A DNA stretch of 64,000 nucleotides from Candidatus Bathyarchaeota archaeon (GCA_021158125.1 JAGGVF010000022.1:1-64000); one strand, 5' to 3'; shown: positions 16,174 to 24,901, counted from the first letter of the stretch. Translations and numbers: made by a program. Notes: generated from the letters alone by a model not told the origin.

Positions 16174-17148
16174 CTAAAGCAAGCTGTTTAATGCAACCAG
16201 TACTTCTGCGGCTAATTCTATATCCTTAAGCCTAACTCTCTCCTCGGAAGTGTGGCAGTAGAATAGTTTTCCCGGCCCAAAAATAACTGAGTCGCAACCT
16301 ACAGAATGTAAGTTAATTGAATCGTTCCAAGAAGGCATCTCAGAAAATTCTATTTCCGTTCCAACTTTTTCTAGGGCCCTCCTAAGCAGTTCGGCAGCTT
16401 CATGGCTTATAAATCCGTCGTAAATGTCTTTCACTTCAATTTTCGTTTTTTCCGGGCAGATGTTCTTTAATTCATTTAGAAAATTGCTTGCTTTCACTTC
16501 CGGCCTAAAAAGGAATTCGATTCGCATTTCACATTCGCCTGGAATGACGTACTCTTTGCTTCCACCGCTTATTTGCTGAACTGAAATTTTGACGTTTTCC
16601 AGTTTTTTGAATTTATTTAGGAGTTTTATGCATTCTTCTATGGCGTTTACTCCCATCCATGGAGTTGAGCCGTGAGCTGCTTTTCCTTCAACTTTTATCT
16701 TTACTTCCAGTCCACCGTATTGAATATTTGCTATGGTTAGGTCTGTTGGCTCCATCACCAAGGCCATTCTAGGTTTATATTTCCTGCTGTAAGCTTCTGA
16801 ACCTTTTCCTTCGCCTTCCTCATCATAAAAAAGTGCTACTCCAAATTTTGGCTTGCTTATTCTTTCTAAAGCTAAGAGAATAGCTGTTACGCTTGCTTTT
16901 GCATCGCAAACACCAGTTCCGTAGGCATATTCTCCGTCAAAACGGAAAGGAGAAACAACCTTGACAGTGTCGAAGTGGGTTGCTACTATGAAATCCCTTT
17001 CAGGGTTCAAAAGAACGTTTAAGTCTTCCATAAACACGTCGTACCCCATTTCCTTCAAACAGTCTAAGAGATACCTCGCCAGTTTATTCTCTCGCCCATA
17101 GGGGGATTCTATTTCTACGAGGGATTTAAGAAGTTGAAGGGTTTCCAT
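16174..17148 (-). CDS. M20-family metallohydrolase (ArgE/DapE/LysK type)
   Basis: This zinc-dependent deacylase or peptidase family has the first metal ligand in VATHFDTV, the bridging Asp in GTGVCDAKAS and the catalytic Glu pair in FYDEEGEGKGSEA, then MEPTDL and a late HTSEERV. The dimerisation insert (AAHGSTPWMGVNAIE) is present. The protein resembles LysK-type amino-acid deacylases of archaeal lysine/arginine synthesis, but no such pathway genes are near. I start at ATG 17148 (METLQLLKS, about 324 residues), 22 bases after a TTTAAAAAT element, implying a leaderless message; ATG 17184 would add 12 residues. Confidence 0.88.
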   Translation of the reverse strand: METLQLLKSLVEIESPYGRENKLARYLLDCLKEMGYDVFMEDLNVLLNPERDFIVATHFDTVKVVSPFRFDGEYAYGTGVCDAKASVTAILLALERISKPKFGVALFYDEEGEGKGSEAYSRKYKPRMALVMEPTDLTIANIQYGGLEVKIKVEGKAAHGSTPWMGVNAIEECIKLLNKFKKLENVKISVQQISGGSKEYVIPGECEMRIEFLFRPEVKASNFLNELKNICPEKTKIEVKDIYDGFISHEAAELLRRALEKVGTEIEFSEMPSWNDSINLHSVGCDSVIFGPGKLFYCHTSEERVRLKDIELAAEVLVALNSLL

Positions 17149-17189
17149 AGAAGAGAGATTTTTAAATTTCCAAAATAAAAACATTCCAT

Positions 17190-17645
17190 GTGAAAATCAG
17201 AAAAGTGAAAGCTTCAGACATCGACTCTTTCATTAAACTCTACATAGAAGCCTACAAAGGACTTAACAAGTATGCGTACAACAAAAGAAAGGACATTAAA
17301 CATTATTTTAAGTGGCTTCTCTCAAGAGATGCAAACGGATTTCTAATTGCGGAACTAAACGAACCAGTAGGCTTTATCGCATGCGACACAAACTGGTTCA
17401 GCTACGTCGAACTTCGCCATGTAGGCGAAATACACGAAGTCTTCGTGCATCCAAACTACAGGAGACAAGGCATAGGAAGCACCCTCCTGAAAAAGGCGAT
17501 AGAATATGCAAAAAGTAGAAACAGAAAAATTGCGGGTCTTTGGGTCGGAGTGGAAAACTATGAAGCAAAGAAATTCTATGAAAAATTCGGATTTAACGAA
17601 AGAGTAACCATCGGAAAATGGACAAGAATGATAAAGAAAATTTAG
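17190..17645 (+). CDS. GNAT-family N-acetyltransferase
   Basis: The 151-residue protein transfers acetyl from acetyl-CoA to an unknown amine. The pyrophosphate-binding loop is NYRRQGIGSTLL (about 91-102), preceded by the strand EIHEVFVHP and followed by the C-terminal NYEAKKFYEKFGF. This resembles RimI-like stand-alone members; the substrate is undetermined. It starts at GTG 17190 and diverges from the M20 hydrolase across a 41-base promoter region. Confidence 0.9.
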   Translation: MKIRKVKASDIDSFIKLYIEAYKGLNKYAYNKRKDIKHYFKWLLSRDANGFLIAELNEPVGFIACDTNWFSYVELRHVGEIHEVFVHPNYRRQGIGSTLLKKAIEYAKSRNRKIAGLWVGVENYEAKKFYEKFGFNERVTIGKWTRMIKKI

Positions 17646-17688
17646 AGCTACGAGAAACCCTTAAATCATCTAAAATGAAATTTTAGCT

Positions 17689-17752
17689 TGGAATGATGTG
17701 AGGCGACGGCGTGGAGCCTCTGGCTGTGAAACAACTAACCTGCACTGACCAC
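17689..17752 (+). ncRNA. Weak candidate C/D box-like small RNA
   Basis: A C-like box ATGATGT (17693-17699), a C'-like CTGTGAA (17724-17730) and a D box CTGA (17745-17748) are spaced as in archaeal methylation guides, with TGG/CCA flanking pairs. The last base of the C box deviates at a position needed for the kink-turn, and the first guide interval is long. GAGGC/GCCTC (17700-17704, 17716-17720) can form a hairpin instead. Confidence 0.22.
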
Positions 17753-17803
17753 CTCTCATAGAATCTTATTTTAAGAAGTTCCAAGAGAATTCCTTCCGAG
17801 AAA

Positions 17804-18415
17804 ATGCGAATATTAAAGGCAACAAACAAGAACATTCGCTTAGCTGTAGAAACCATCAAAAGGGGAGGACTAGTTGTTTATCCAACAGACACGGTTTACG
17901 GACTTGGATGCGACCCATTTAATGTAAATTCTGTAAGGAAAGTTTTCGAAGTTAAAGGAAGAACCAGAAAACCTCTCCCTGTTCTCGCCTACAGCATAAA
18001 GGACGTTGAAAAAGTAGCTGAAGTTACTGAGTCAGCCGTAAAAATAGCAAGGAAGTTTTGGCCTGGGCCTCTAACATTAATTCTTCCCAGAAAACCCAAG
18101 CTTCCAGGCGTAGTTACATGCAATTTAAACTCTGTAGGCGTAAGAATACCGGGGCATAAAATTGCCCTTGAGCTTATACGCATTTCAAACGGGCTTTTGA
18201 TAGGGACAAGCGCCAACAAAACCGGAGAAGAACCCCCAAGAACTCCGTTGGAGGCTGCTCAACAGATTGGAGATAAAGTTGACATAATAATTGATGGAGG
18301 TCCAACTCCGTTGGGTAAATCTTCAACGGTAGTTGACTTGACAAGGGAAAAGCCGACTCTTGTTCGAGAAGGGCCAATAGGTTTAGACGCTGTTCTCAAG
18401 GCTTTAAAGGCTTAG
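17804..18415 (+). CDS. Threonylcarbamoyl-AMP synthase, TsaC/Sua5 family
   Basis: The enzyme makes threonylcarbamoyl-AMP from Thr, bicarbonate and ATP, the first step of tRNA t6A37 synthesis. Family motifs are YPTDTVYGLGCD, KGRTRKPLPVL, FWPGPLTLIL, GVRIPGH and GTSANKTGE (SxN). At 203 residues it has the YrdC domain but not the C-terminal Sua5 domain. The KEOPS subunit gene cgi121, acting in the same pathway, lies 2.2 kb downstream. No obvious partner is immediately adjacent. Confidence 0.95.
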   Translation: MRILKATNKNIRLAVETIKRGGLVVYPTDTVYGLGCDPFNVNSVRKVFEVKGRTRKPLPVLAYSIKDVEKVAEVTESAVKIARKFWPGPLTLILPRKPKLPGVVTCNLNSVGVRIPGHKIALELIRISNGLLIGTSANKTGEEPPRTPLEAAQQIGDKVDIIIDGGPTPLGKSSTVVDLTREKPTLVREGPIGLDAVLKALKA

Positions 18416-18460
18416 CTTTTCAAGAACTAGAATCTTCTACGGGTTAACCGCAAAAAAGGG

Positions 18461-19831
18461 CTAACGTAGCCTTCCCCTAACGAGTGAAGCGAAAACTCCC
18501 AAGAAACAAAGGGCAGAGAAAACCCTAAACACCGTTCTTGCCCCTTCTAAGAAAAGCGGATACTGCTCAGGCGTGATTTGAACTCCCCCAAGGTAAAGGG
18601 TCAATACCAACATGGCTACTGCCATGCTCAAAGTTTGTCCAATCAATCTCATAGTCCCAAGGGTTCCTGAAGCAACCCCGTAAAATCTTTTCTCAACAGA
18701 GCTCATAACAGCGTTTGTATTGGGAGAAGAAAATAGAGCAAAACCGAGACCCAATAAACTTAAGTTTGCTACGATAAGACTCAAAGCGGTTCCTTCATTT
18801 AGAAAGGCAAAAAGTAAAAGCCCCGCGAAAGTTAAGGTCATCCCCGCCGACGCCACAATCCGCGGTTCAACCCTGTCAGAAAGCCTCCCAGAAAAAGGTG
18901 ACATAACAGCTTGCACAACGGGTTGAGCTAGCAAAACCAGCCCCGCACTTTGAGGACTAAGCCCCTTCACGTATTGGAGGTATAAACTTAAAAGAAAGCT
19001 CACAGCGAAGGTAGCGCTGTAATTTATCAAAGCCGCCAAGTTAGAGAAAGCAAAAACTCGGTTATTTAGGAACAAGTGCACATTTAAAACAGGGTTTTTC
19101 ATTTGCGTCTCCAAAATGAAAAATGCCAGAAGCCCCAACCCGCCAGCGAAAATCAGCAACATCCCAAACGTCGATGGCAGTAGGGAAAAACCGTAGATCA
19201 CCGCCGCAAGAGAGATACTGTAGATCACAGAGCCGACGAGATCAAAGCGTTCTCCTCTCGCCCCTGCCCATTCGCCCTTTAACTTCCCAAAAACAATAGC
19301 AATTATCATTAGAGATAAGAACAGGCCCGCAAGGAAAATGCTCCTCCAGCTGAATCGCTCTGTTAAGACTCCGCCTAGGACCGGGCCTAGGGAGATTCCT
19401 GAGTAAGTCGCCGCAGCATTTATCCCCAAAACCTTTCCTCTTTCCCCAATCGGAAAAGCTGACGTTAAAATCGCTACGCTAGTTCCGTAGATCATCGCTC
19501 CGCCGATTCCTTGTAAAGCTTGAAAAGAGACGAGCAAAGGCAACGAGGTTGAATTTGCAGATAGAAAAAGCGAAAGGGCGAAAACCACCATGCCACAAGT
19601 AAAGATCTTTTTCCGTCCATAAATGTCCGCTATCCTCCCGAAGGGAACAAGAAACATCGCCGCGGCCAATAAATATGCAGTATTGACCCAACCCAACGAA
19701 ACGGCGTTCACAGCGAACTCCCTACCAATCGATGGAAGTGCAACGGTGATGGCAGAACCCATGAAAGGAGTTAGAAAAGAACTTAACGTAGCGATGAATA
19801 GAACAACTCGCTTGCGTATAATGACTTCCAT
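18461..19831 (-). CDS. MFS drug-efflux-type transporter (DHA2/EmrB-QacA-like)
   Basis: The 456-residue membrane protein has about 14 predicted helices, the motif-A loop GRIADIYGRKK between helices 2 and 3, the antiporter-type motif ATYSGISLGPVLGG in helix 5 and WVNTAYLL early on. This pattern belongs to proton-coupled drug or metabolite exporters. The exported compound is unknown. No regulator is adjacent. The gene diverges from the THUMP gene across a 203-base gap. Confidence 0.92.
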   Translation of the reverse strand: MEVIIRKRVVLFIATLSSFLTPFMGSAITVALPSIGREFAVNAVSLGWVNTAYLLAAAMFLVPFGRIADIYGRKKIFTCGMVVFALSLFLSANSTSLPLLVSFQALQGIGGAMIYGTSVAILTSAFPIGERGKVLGINAAATYSGISLGPVLGGVLTERFSWRSIFLAGLFLSLMIIAIVFGKLKGEWAGARGERFDLVGSVIYSISLAAVIYGFSLLPSTFGMLLIFAGGLGLLAFFILETQMKNPVLNVHLFLNNRVFAFSNLAALINYSATFAVSFLLSLYLQYVKGLSPQSAGLVLLAQPVVQAVMSPFSGRLSDRVEPRIVASAGMTLTFAGLLLFAFLNEGTALSLIVANLSLLGLGFALFSSPNTNAVMSSVEKRFYGVASGTLGTMRLIGQTLSMAVAMLVLTLYLGGVQITPEQYPLFLEGARTVFRVFSALCFLGVFASLVRGRLR

Positions 19832-20034
19832 CCCTTTTCAGTCCTTAAAAGCAAGTTTTCCCAGAAGTATTTCTAAATTTTGGTTTCCTCCGAAAAGGCT
19901 CTCTTGTAGTGGTTGATTGCTGGGCGGTTTGGGAATATGATACAACCCGGCTCAGAATCCGGAAAGCCATTAAATTTTGTGAGAAAAATGGAATATATCT
20001 TTTTAAGTTTGAATGTTAAGTATGAATCTCTGGG
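19832..20034. other. Divergent intergenic region, no gene recognised
   Basis: The 203 bases between the MFS gene and the THUMP gene hold AT-rich stretches near both starts (for example ATATATCTTTTTAAG at about 19992-20006, a plausible TATA region for the THUMP gene) and a CCGG-CTCAGAAT-CCGG short inverted repeat near 19949. A 35-codon ORF in the middle looks accidental. Confidence 0.4.
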
Positions 20035-20565
20035 ATGCCCATAATGCTTAAGGAATTCAACCTTCTGGTCACAACTACCCGTGGAAACGAGGATAACGCA
20101 TGCTCAGAAATATGGTATTTGCTTAAGGAAATAGGCGACGAGAAGGCTGAAGTTGACAGAACAGGAGTTTCAGGTCTAATAGCTGCCAAAACAAGTCTAA
20201 ACCCATTCGAAGTAATCGCAAAATTCAGGGAAATTTTGAAAGAACGCCCATACGAGTTCCGCTATTCACTACGTATAATACCGATAGAAAAAGTTGTAAA
20301 AACAAGACTGGAAGAAATTCAAAAAGTTTCAGATGAATTATCCCGAAAAATTGGGGAGAACGAAACTTTCAGAGTTACGGTTGAAAAGAGATTCACGGAA
20401 ATCTCAACTAGGGATGTAATCGAAGCTGCAGCTTCAAAAATTAAAAGGAAAGTCAACTTGGAAAGGCCAGACAAGATTTTACTCATTGAAATAGTCGGAG
20501 GCCTAACTGGAATTTCCGTAATAAAGCCGGACGACATACTTTCAGTTACAAAGGAAAAGTTTTAG
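20035..20565 (+). CDS. THUMP-domain protein, Tan1-like
   Basis: The 176-residue protein has the layout of the Tan1/THUMPD1 group, which in eukaryotes assists acetylation of tRNA cytidine 12. The N-terminal part (FNLLVTTTRGNEDNACSE) is followed by the THUMP domain at about 70-170 (YRYSLRIIPIE-like strand, FRVTVEKRFTEI, LLIEIVGGLTGISVI). THUMP domains bind the tRNA acceptor end. ATG 20035 or 20044 could start it. It converges on cgi121 with a two-base gap. The acetyltransferase partner is not in the window. Confidence 0.88.
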   Translation: MPIMLKEFNLLVTTTRGNEDNACSEIWYLLKEIGDEKAEVDRTGVSGLIAAKTSLNPFEVIAKFREILKERPYEFRYSLRIIPIEKVVKTRLEEIQKVSDELSRKIGENETFRVTVEKRFTEISTRDVIEAAASKIKRKVNLERPDKILLIEIVGGLTGISVIKPDDILSVTKEKF

Positions 20566-20567
20566 GC

Positions 20568-21134
20568 TTAGCGTCTCGTGACAAGCAGGGCTACACGTTC
20601 GATAACTAGGTCTCTTAAAGCTTCTTTCTCCAGCCCTTCCCTTTCAAGTTTCGCCTCAATCTCCAAATCGGAAACGTCGAAAAATTCTTTGATGACTTCA
20701 AATTTTTTGTCGTTAATTTCCAATATGCTCTCGTCTTCCTCAGCTTGAATAAGCTCTAGAAGCTTCTTAAGAACCATCGCAATCTTTTCTTCATCTTCTG
20801 CTAAAACAACAACTGCAACTTCACTTGTGTCCTCCTTAATTCCAAAAAGTTCCACTGCGTTTCTTATTTGTCTCTGAGCTGAAGCGTAAAGGAGAATTTC
20901 AACTGCAAGACTGTTGGAAATGTTAAGTTTATTTTTGAAAGCCGTTAGGGCGTTAAGAACTGCAAAGTATAAATGTTCCCAGCCAGCCACCAAATTTGCA
21001 TTAAAAAACTGTAAGGTTACATTTCCAACTTCTTTTCTGGCCTTTTCAATGAATTCTTGAACATTTCCTATTTTTACGTTTTTATACGCAGTTATCGCCA
21101 AGTACAAGTTGAATTCTCCAATTTTCTTAATCAA
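20568..21134 (-). CDS. cgi121: KEOPS complex subunit Cgi121
   Basis: Cgi121 binds Bud32 in the KEOPS complex and helps recruit tRNA for t6A formation. The 188-residue protein shows the family core FFNANLVAGWEHLYFAVLNA and the conserved LAVEILLYASAQRQI, followed by VELFGIKEDTSEVAVVV. It has a C-terminal extension of about 40 acidic residues ending near the stop. ATG overlaps the upstream phosphoribosyltransferase stop by four bases, indicating coupled translation. Confidence 0.93.
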   Translation of the reverse strand: MIKKIGEFNLYLAITAYKNVKIGNVQEFIEKARKEVGNVTLQFFNANLVAGWEHLYFAVLNALTAFKNKLNISNSLAVEILLYASAQRQIRNAVELFGIKEDTSEVAVVVLAEDEEKIAMVLKKLLELIQAEEDESILEINDKKFEVIKEFFDVSDLEIEAKLEREGLEKEALRDLVIERVALLVTRR

Positions 21135-21745
21135 CTGTGGGCACCAAGCTTTTTTAGGGCTTCTTCCGCAAACTTTTCAACTTGTTCTTTATTCATTCCC
21201 GATTCAATCAATTTTCTTTTCGCTTCTTCAACTGATTTTCCATTTTTCAAGTATTTTTTGATGAGGCTTGTAACGCTCTCTTTTCTTTCCCACGGGAACA
21301 CTATCCATTTACTTGTTTTCTTCTCATAGTAGTCGGGTACCAGTTTGCTCCAAGGCTTATAATAGATGGTTGCAACCTTAACTTCCGTTGCTCCCATTTC
21401 GTCCAAGTGTTGTTTAACTAAGCATAAGCTTTCACCAGTATCAGTCACATCGTCAACGACAAGAACCTTCTTTCCCATAACAGAAACTGAAACTGGTTGA
21501 GTTATAACTGGTTCACCCTTAGTTTCAGCTACACCAGCGTAGAACTCAACTTTAACGTTTGCAAGTTGAGGATTCTCAAGCAAGTCTGAAAGAACACGGG
21601 CCGGGGGCCAGCCTCCCCTGCAAACACCAACTAAAACGTCAGGCTTAAAGCCATCCTTCTTTATCTTATCAGCCAAGTTAAGCAGCATCTCGTAAATCTG
21701 TTCCCAAGACGGAATCTCCAATTCAATTTCGCTCAAGTTAAGCAC
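21131..21745 (-). CDS. Purine-type phosphoribosyltransferase
   Basis: The PRPP-binding motif is VLVVDDVTDTGES (about 93-105) with the upstream PRTase strand LVGVCRGGWPPARVL (about 40-54). The protein resembles archaeal hypoxanthine/xanthine-guanine salvage enzymes (Gpt-like); the base specificity is not certain. After about residue 150 it carries an extra helical tail (SVEEAKRKLIESGMNKEQVE) that looks like a small UBA-like helical bundle. It is the first gene of a two-gene operon with cgi121. Confidence 0.9.
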   Translation of the reverse strand: MLNLSEIELEIPSWEQIYEMLLNLADKIKKDGFKPDVLVGVCRGGWPPARVLSDLLENPQLANVKVEFYAGVAETKGEPVITQPVSVSVMGKKVLVVDDVTDTGESLCLVKQHLDEMGATEVKVATIYYKPWSKLVPDYYEKKTSKWIVFPWERKESVTSLIKKYLKNGKSVEEAKRKLIESGMNKEQVEKFAEEALKKLGAHS

Positions 21746-21847
21746 CTTTTCAATGGCAAAATTAAGGTGAAATACAAGTTACTTTAAACTTTTCCTAAAC
21801 TTAGGCCGTTAAGAAAGAGATAAATCGTAGAATTATTCATTAAGTAT

Positions 21848-22384
21848 TTGGAGAGGAAATTGAAAACCCGTATTACAATGAAAGTTTTGCTCGTTCTATT
21901 GTTTTTAACTTTAGCGTCTTACCTAGTATCTAATGTTTATGGAAGTTTAACCTCACGGTGTAGTTGCTGGATTGAAGTAGAGCCCGAAAATCCTACAGAA
22001 GCCGACGAGGTGAAGATAACCGTAAACTTCAGCTTTTTAACGCATCCGCCTTATGTTGAAAAGTTCGGTTCACTAAGTAGTAAAGATAACGTGTTTGCGG
22101 TTAACGTTACAATACATGAGCCTAGAAAAGACGAATTTGTCCTAGAGGTGACCCATACAGACAGTTTCACCTATCAGCTTGGAAAACTCAAGGCTGGAAA
22201 GTACATCTTCCAAGTTTACGTTCAAACAGTTCATGGAAGCCAAGATTACTGGCTTGAAAACGAAATAGAGTTTACAGTCTCCTCCTGTTCCTTAGACGCC
22301 GCTCCAGAATTCTCCGCATACCAACCTTTACTGTTAATACTGGCTTTAACTTCACTAATTTTGATTATCAAAAAGTTCAGGTAA
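21848..22384 (+). CDS. Secreted protein with PEF-like C-terminal anchor
   Basis: The 178-residue protein begins with a basic stretch and signal helix (MKVLLVLLFLTLASYL), then a beta-rich extracellular domain of about 35-150 (SCWIEVEPENPTEADEVKIT) and ends with APEFSAYQ, a hydrophobic helix and IIKKFR. That end matches the anchor of the truncated protein at the left edge. TTG 21848 is used; TTG 21860 sits after GGAGAGG with only three bases spacing and ATG 21878 is a third choice. Function is unknown. Confidence 0.78.
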   Translation: MERKLKTRITMKVLLVLLFLTLASYLVSNVYGSLTSRCSCWIEVEPENPTEADEVKITVNFSFLTHPPYVEKFGSLSSKDNVFAVNVTIHEPRKDEFVLEVTHTDSFTYQLGKLKAGKYIFQVYVQTVHGSQDYWLENEIEFTVSSCSLDAAPEFSAYQPLLLILALTSLILIIKKFR

Positions 22385-22422
22385 ACGCCACGCAATGAAC
22401 AAACTGAAATAGCAGTTACGTG

Positions 22423-22462
22423 AATTTTATTTCTACCCGCTTGAAAACGTTGTTTACGGAGG
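22423..22462 (+). promoter_or_regulatory. Promoter and strong ribosome site for the histidine-degradation genes
   Basis: AATTTTATTT (22423-22432) would place the transcription start near 22453, and GGAGG (22458-22462) lies eight bases before ATG 22471. This decides the ftcD start and excludes the longer in-frame reading from 22420. Confidence 0.5.
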
Positions 22463-22470
22463 ATACGCAA

Positions 22471-23406
22471 ATGCTTAAGGAAGTGATTGAATGTGTTCCG
22501 AACTTTAGCACTTCAGACTCAAAGGTTGTGGAAGCAATTTTAAATGAGATAAAAGAAACGCCTAGAGCCTACATCCTAGACTACACCTATGACGACTACT
22601 ATAATCGACTTGTAGTTTCCTTCGTTGGAGATAAGGAATCAGTGTTGGAGGCGATGTTGAAAGCAGCTGATAAAGCAATTGAACTTATAGACATGCGGAA
22701 GCATAAGGGGCAACACCCAAGAATAGGCGCCGTAGACGTCGTTCCGTTCATTCCAATAAGAAACGTTACAATGAACGATTGCATAGAACTAGCCAGAAAA
22801 TTCGGGAAGACACTTGCAGAAAAGCATAATGTCCCCGTTTACCTCTACTCAGAAGCTGCTACAAGTCCAGAAAGAAGGGACTTAGACTGGATAAGGAAAG
22901 GCGAATATGAAAAACTGGCTGAAATGATAAAAAAACCCGAGAGAAAGCCTGATTTTGGACCTGCTGAAGCTCATCCAACCGCAGGAGCCACAATAACCGG
23001 GGCAAGAAAGCTAATGGCAGGCTTCAACGTCAACCTTGGAACCTCAGACATTAAAATTGCAAAGAAAATAGCTAAAGCCCTACATTCGAAGAAAGGCGGA
23101 TTATCAAATGTAAAGGCTATGGCGGCCTACATACCGGAAAAGAACATCACCCAAATAGGGATGAGCATAACAGACTATGAGAAAACACCGCTTTACAGAG
23201 TATTCGAACTATTAAAAATTGAAGCTGAAAGGTATAACGTCCCAATCATAGGTTCAGAATTCTGCGGAATGGCCCCATTAAAAGCCATAGTCGACGTGGC
23301 GGCCTACTACCTAAAGATAGATAACCTAACAATGGACAGAATAATTGAAATAGCCATTCAACGGGCAATGGAAGAAAACGAAAGCAAAGGCGAAAAAGTT
23401 GCCTAA
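22471..23406 (+). CDS. ftcD: Glutamate formimidoyltransferase
   Basis: The enzyme moves the formimino group of N-formimino-glutamate to tetrahydrofolate, releasing glutamate, the last step of this histidine route. The 311-residue protein covers only the two transferase subdomains (VIECVPNFSTS, KHKGQHPRIGAVDVVPF, VYLYSEAATSPER, GARKLMAGFNVNLGT); the cyclodeaminase domain fused in animals is absent. It is the first gene of the hut cluster and overlaps hutI by eight bases. No stand-alone cyclodeaminase is visible in the window. Confidence 0.94.
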   Translation: MLKEVIECVPNFSTSDSKVVEAILNEIKETPRAYILDYTYDDYYNRLVVSFVGDKESVLEAMLKAADKAIELIDMRKHKGQHPRIGAVDVVPFIPIRNVTMNDCIELARKFGKTLAEKHNVPVYLYSEAATSPERRDLDWIRKGEYEKLAEMIKKPERKPDFGPAEAHPTAGATITGARKLMAGFNVNLGTSDIKIAKKIAKALHSKKGGLSNVKAMAAYIPEKNITQIGMSITDYEKTPLYRVFELLKIEAERYNVPIIGSEFCGMAPLKAIVDVAAYYLKIDNLTMDRIIEIAIQRAMEENESKGEKVA

Positions 23407-24685
23407 AGAACAAGTTGACTTAATAATTGAAAAGGCAAACCAGCTTGTAACCCTTAGAGGTGCAAGTGAAAAACCCCTAACCAAAGAGAATATGCGTCAA
23501 CTTGGCATAATAGAGAATGGAGCTGTAGCAGTAAAAAACGGGAAAATAATCGCCATAGGGAAAACTGAAAAAATAAGTTCAAAATATAAGTCAGAAAACG
23601 TTATAAACGCTTATGGAAAGCTTGTTGCTCCCGGATTTGTGGATGCGCATACCCATTTAGTTTTCGCTGGTTCCCGTGAAGACGAATTTGAAATGAAACT
23701 TGAAGGAATTTCCTACATGGAAATACTGCAGAAAGGCGGCGGAATATTAAGGACGGTGGCTGAAACCAGAAAGGCTAGTTTAGAACAGCTCATCGAGCTT
23801 GGGAAGGAGAGACTCGACACAATGCTTATTCATGGAACAACTACCGTTGAAGCGAAAAGCGGCTACGGGCTTTCAACAAGGGATGAAATCAAATGTCTAG
23901 AGGCAATAGAGAAGCTTAACAAGCAGCATCCAATAGATTTGATTCCAACATTTCTTGGAGCACATGCCGTTCCAAACGAATATAGAGATAGGCCAGACGA
24001 TTATGTGGATTTAGTTGTTGAAGAAATGATTCCGGCTGTTGCTGAACGTAAGCTTGCGGAGTTCTGCGATGTTTTCTGTGAAAAAGGAGTTTTTAATGTT
24101 GAACAGTCTAAAAGAATTCTTTTAGCTGGGAAAGAGTATGGATTATTGCCTAAAATCCACGCTGATGAAATGTCTTGGCTTGGCGGGGCAGAACTTGCAG
24201 CTGAAGTAGAAGCTGTTTCGGCTGAACATCTACTTTTCGCTTCTGAGAATGGAATTAAAGCCTTAGCCGAGAAAGGCATCGTAGCCGTTTTGCTGCCCGC
24301 AGCCTCTTTTTCGCTTATGCTTGGGAAATACGCCAACGCTAGGAAAATGATTGCTGAAGGCGTTGCAGTTGCACTTGGAACAGACTTAAATCCGATATGC
24401 TGGGTTGAAAACATGCAGCTAGTAATCGCACTAGCCTGCAGAATGATGAGGCTTACGCCTGCAGAGGCCCTTTCAGCTGCCACAATCAACGCCGCGCATA
24501 GTTTAAGAAAGGCTCACATGATTGGAAGTTTGGAAGTCGGCAAAAAAGCTGACATTGTGATTTTTAAAGTTCCAAATTATAGGTTTTTGGGTTATCGCTT
24601 TGGAGTGAACTTGGTTGACAAAGTTATTAAGAATGGAAGGCTTGTTGTTGATGACGGTAGGTTAATCTTAGGGGAAGCTTCTTAA
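23399..24685 (+). CDS. hutI: Imidazolonepropionase
   Basis: This amidohydrolase opens imidazolone propionate to N-formimino-glutamate. It shows the metal-binding VDAHTHLVFAGSRE, the substrate-region KGGGILRTV and AKSGYGLS, the histidines of KIHADEMS and AEHLLFA, and GTDLNP near the C-terminus. Length 428 is usual. TTG 23399 is the start, overlapping the ftcD stop by eight bases; the preceding AAAGGCG can serve as ribosome site. Position between ftcD and hutU fits the pathway. Confidence 0.95.
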   Translation: MPKEQVDLIIEKANQLVTLRGASEKPLTKENMRQLGIIENGAVAVKNGKIIAIGKTEKISSKYKSENVINAYGKLVAPGFVDAHTHLVFAGSREDEFEMKLEGISYMEILQKGGGILRTVAETRKASLEQLIELGKERLDTMLIHGTTTVEAKSGYGLSTRDEIKCLEAIEKLNKQHPIDLIPTFLGAHAVPNEYRDRPDDYVDLVVEEMIPAVAERKLAEFCDVFCEKGVFNVEQSKRILLAGKEYGLLPKIHADEMSWLGGAELAAEVEAVSAEHLLFASENGIKALAEKGIVAVLLPAASFSLMLGKYANARKMIAEGVAVALGTDLNPICWVENMQLVIALACRMMRLTPAEALSAATINAAHSLRKAHMIGSLEVGKKADIVIFKVPNYRFLGYRFGVNLVDKVIKNGRLVVDDGRLILGEAS

Positions 24686-24712
24686 GTGTAGCTGCATATT
24701 AATATATTGTAA

Positions 24713-24901
24713 ATGAGGAAAATTCGTTTGGAAAACTGTGTAGTTTGCGGTGAACCCCTCAAGAAGAGGGGTGTTCTTATCTGCGAAAAATGTAGGGCTA
24801 AGGGCTGGGTAGACTGTAAGGCGGAAATAACCGAAAAAAGAAAGGAAAAACTTGCAGATGCCGACGAAGTTTTACGTAGGCTAGTTGAAGCAAAGCAGTA
24901 G
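24713..24901 (+). CDS. Small zinc-ribbon protein inside the hut cluster
   Basis: The 62-residue product contains CVVCGE and CEKCRAKGWVDC, a four- to five-cysteine zinc-ribbon knuckle pair at about 9-36, followed by a charged helix (EKRKEKLADADEVLRRL). It lies 27 bases after hutI and 87 before hutU on the same strand, so it may be cotranscribed. It may be a small regulator or RNA-binding protein, or just coincidental; no family is recognised. Confidence 0.72.
   Translation: MRKIRLENCVVCGEPLKKRGVLICEKCRAKGWVDCKAEITEKRKEKLADADEVLRRLVEAKQ

Noticed and set aside
17646-17803. tRNA gene in the gap before the Sua5-family gene
   Set aside because: No GGTTCGAATCC-like T arm and no acceptor pairing could be found.
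19900-20034. Small plus ORF MIQPGSESGKPLNF upstream of the THUMP gene
   Set aside because: Thirty-five codons without ribosome site, ending inside the next gene's start; judged accidental.
24001-24489. Minus-strand ORF of 162 codons inside hutI
   Set aside because: It is fully antisense to hutI, which has complete catalytic motifs.
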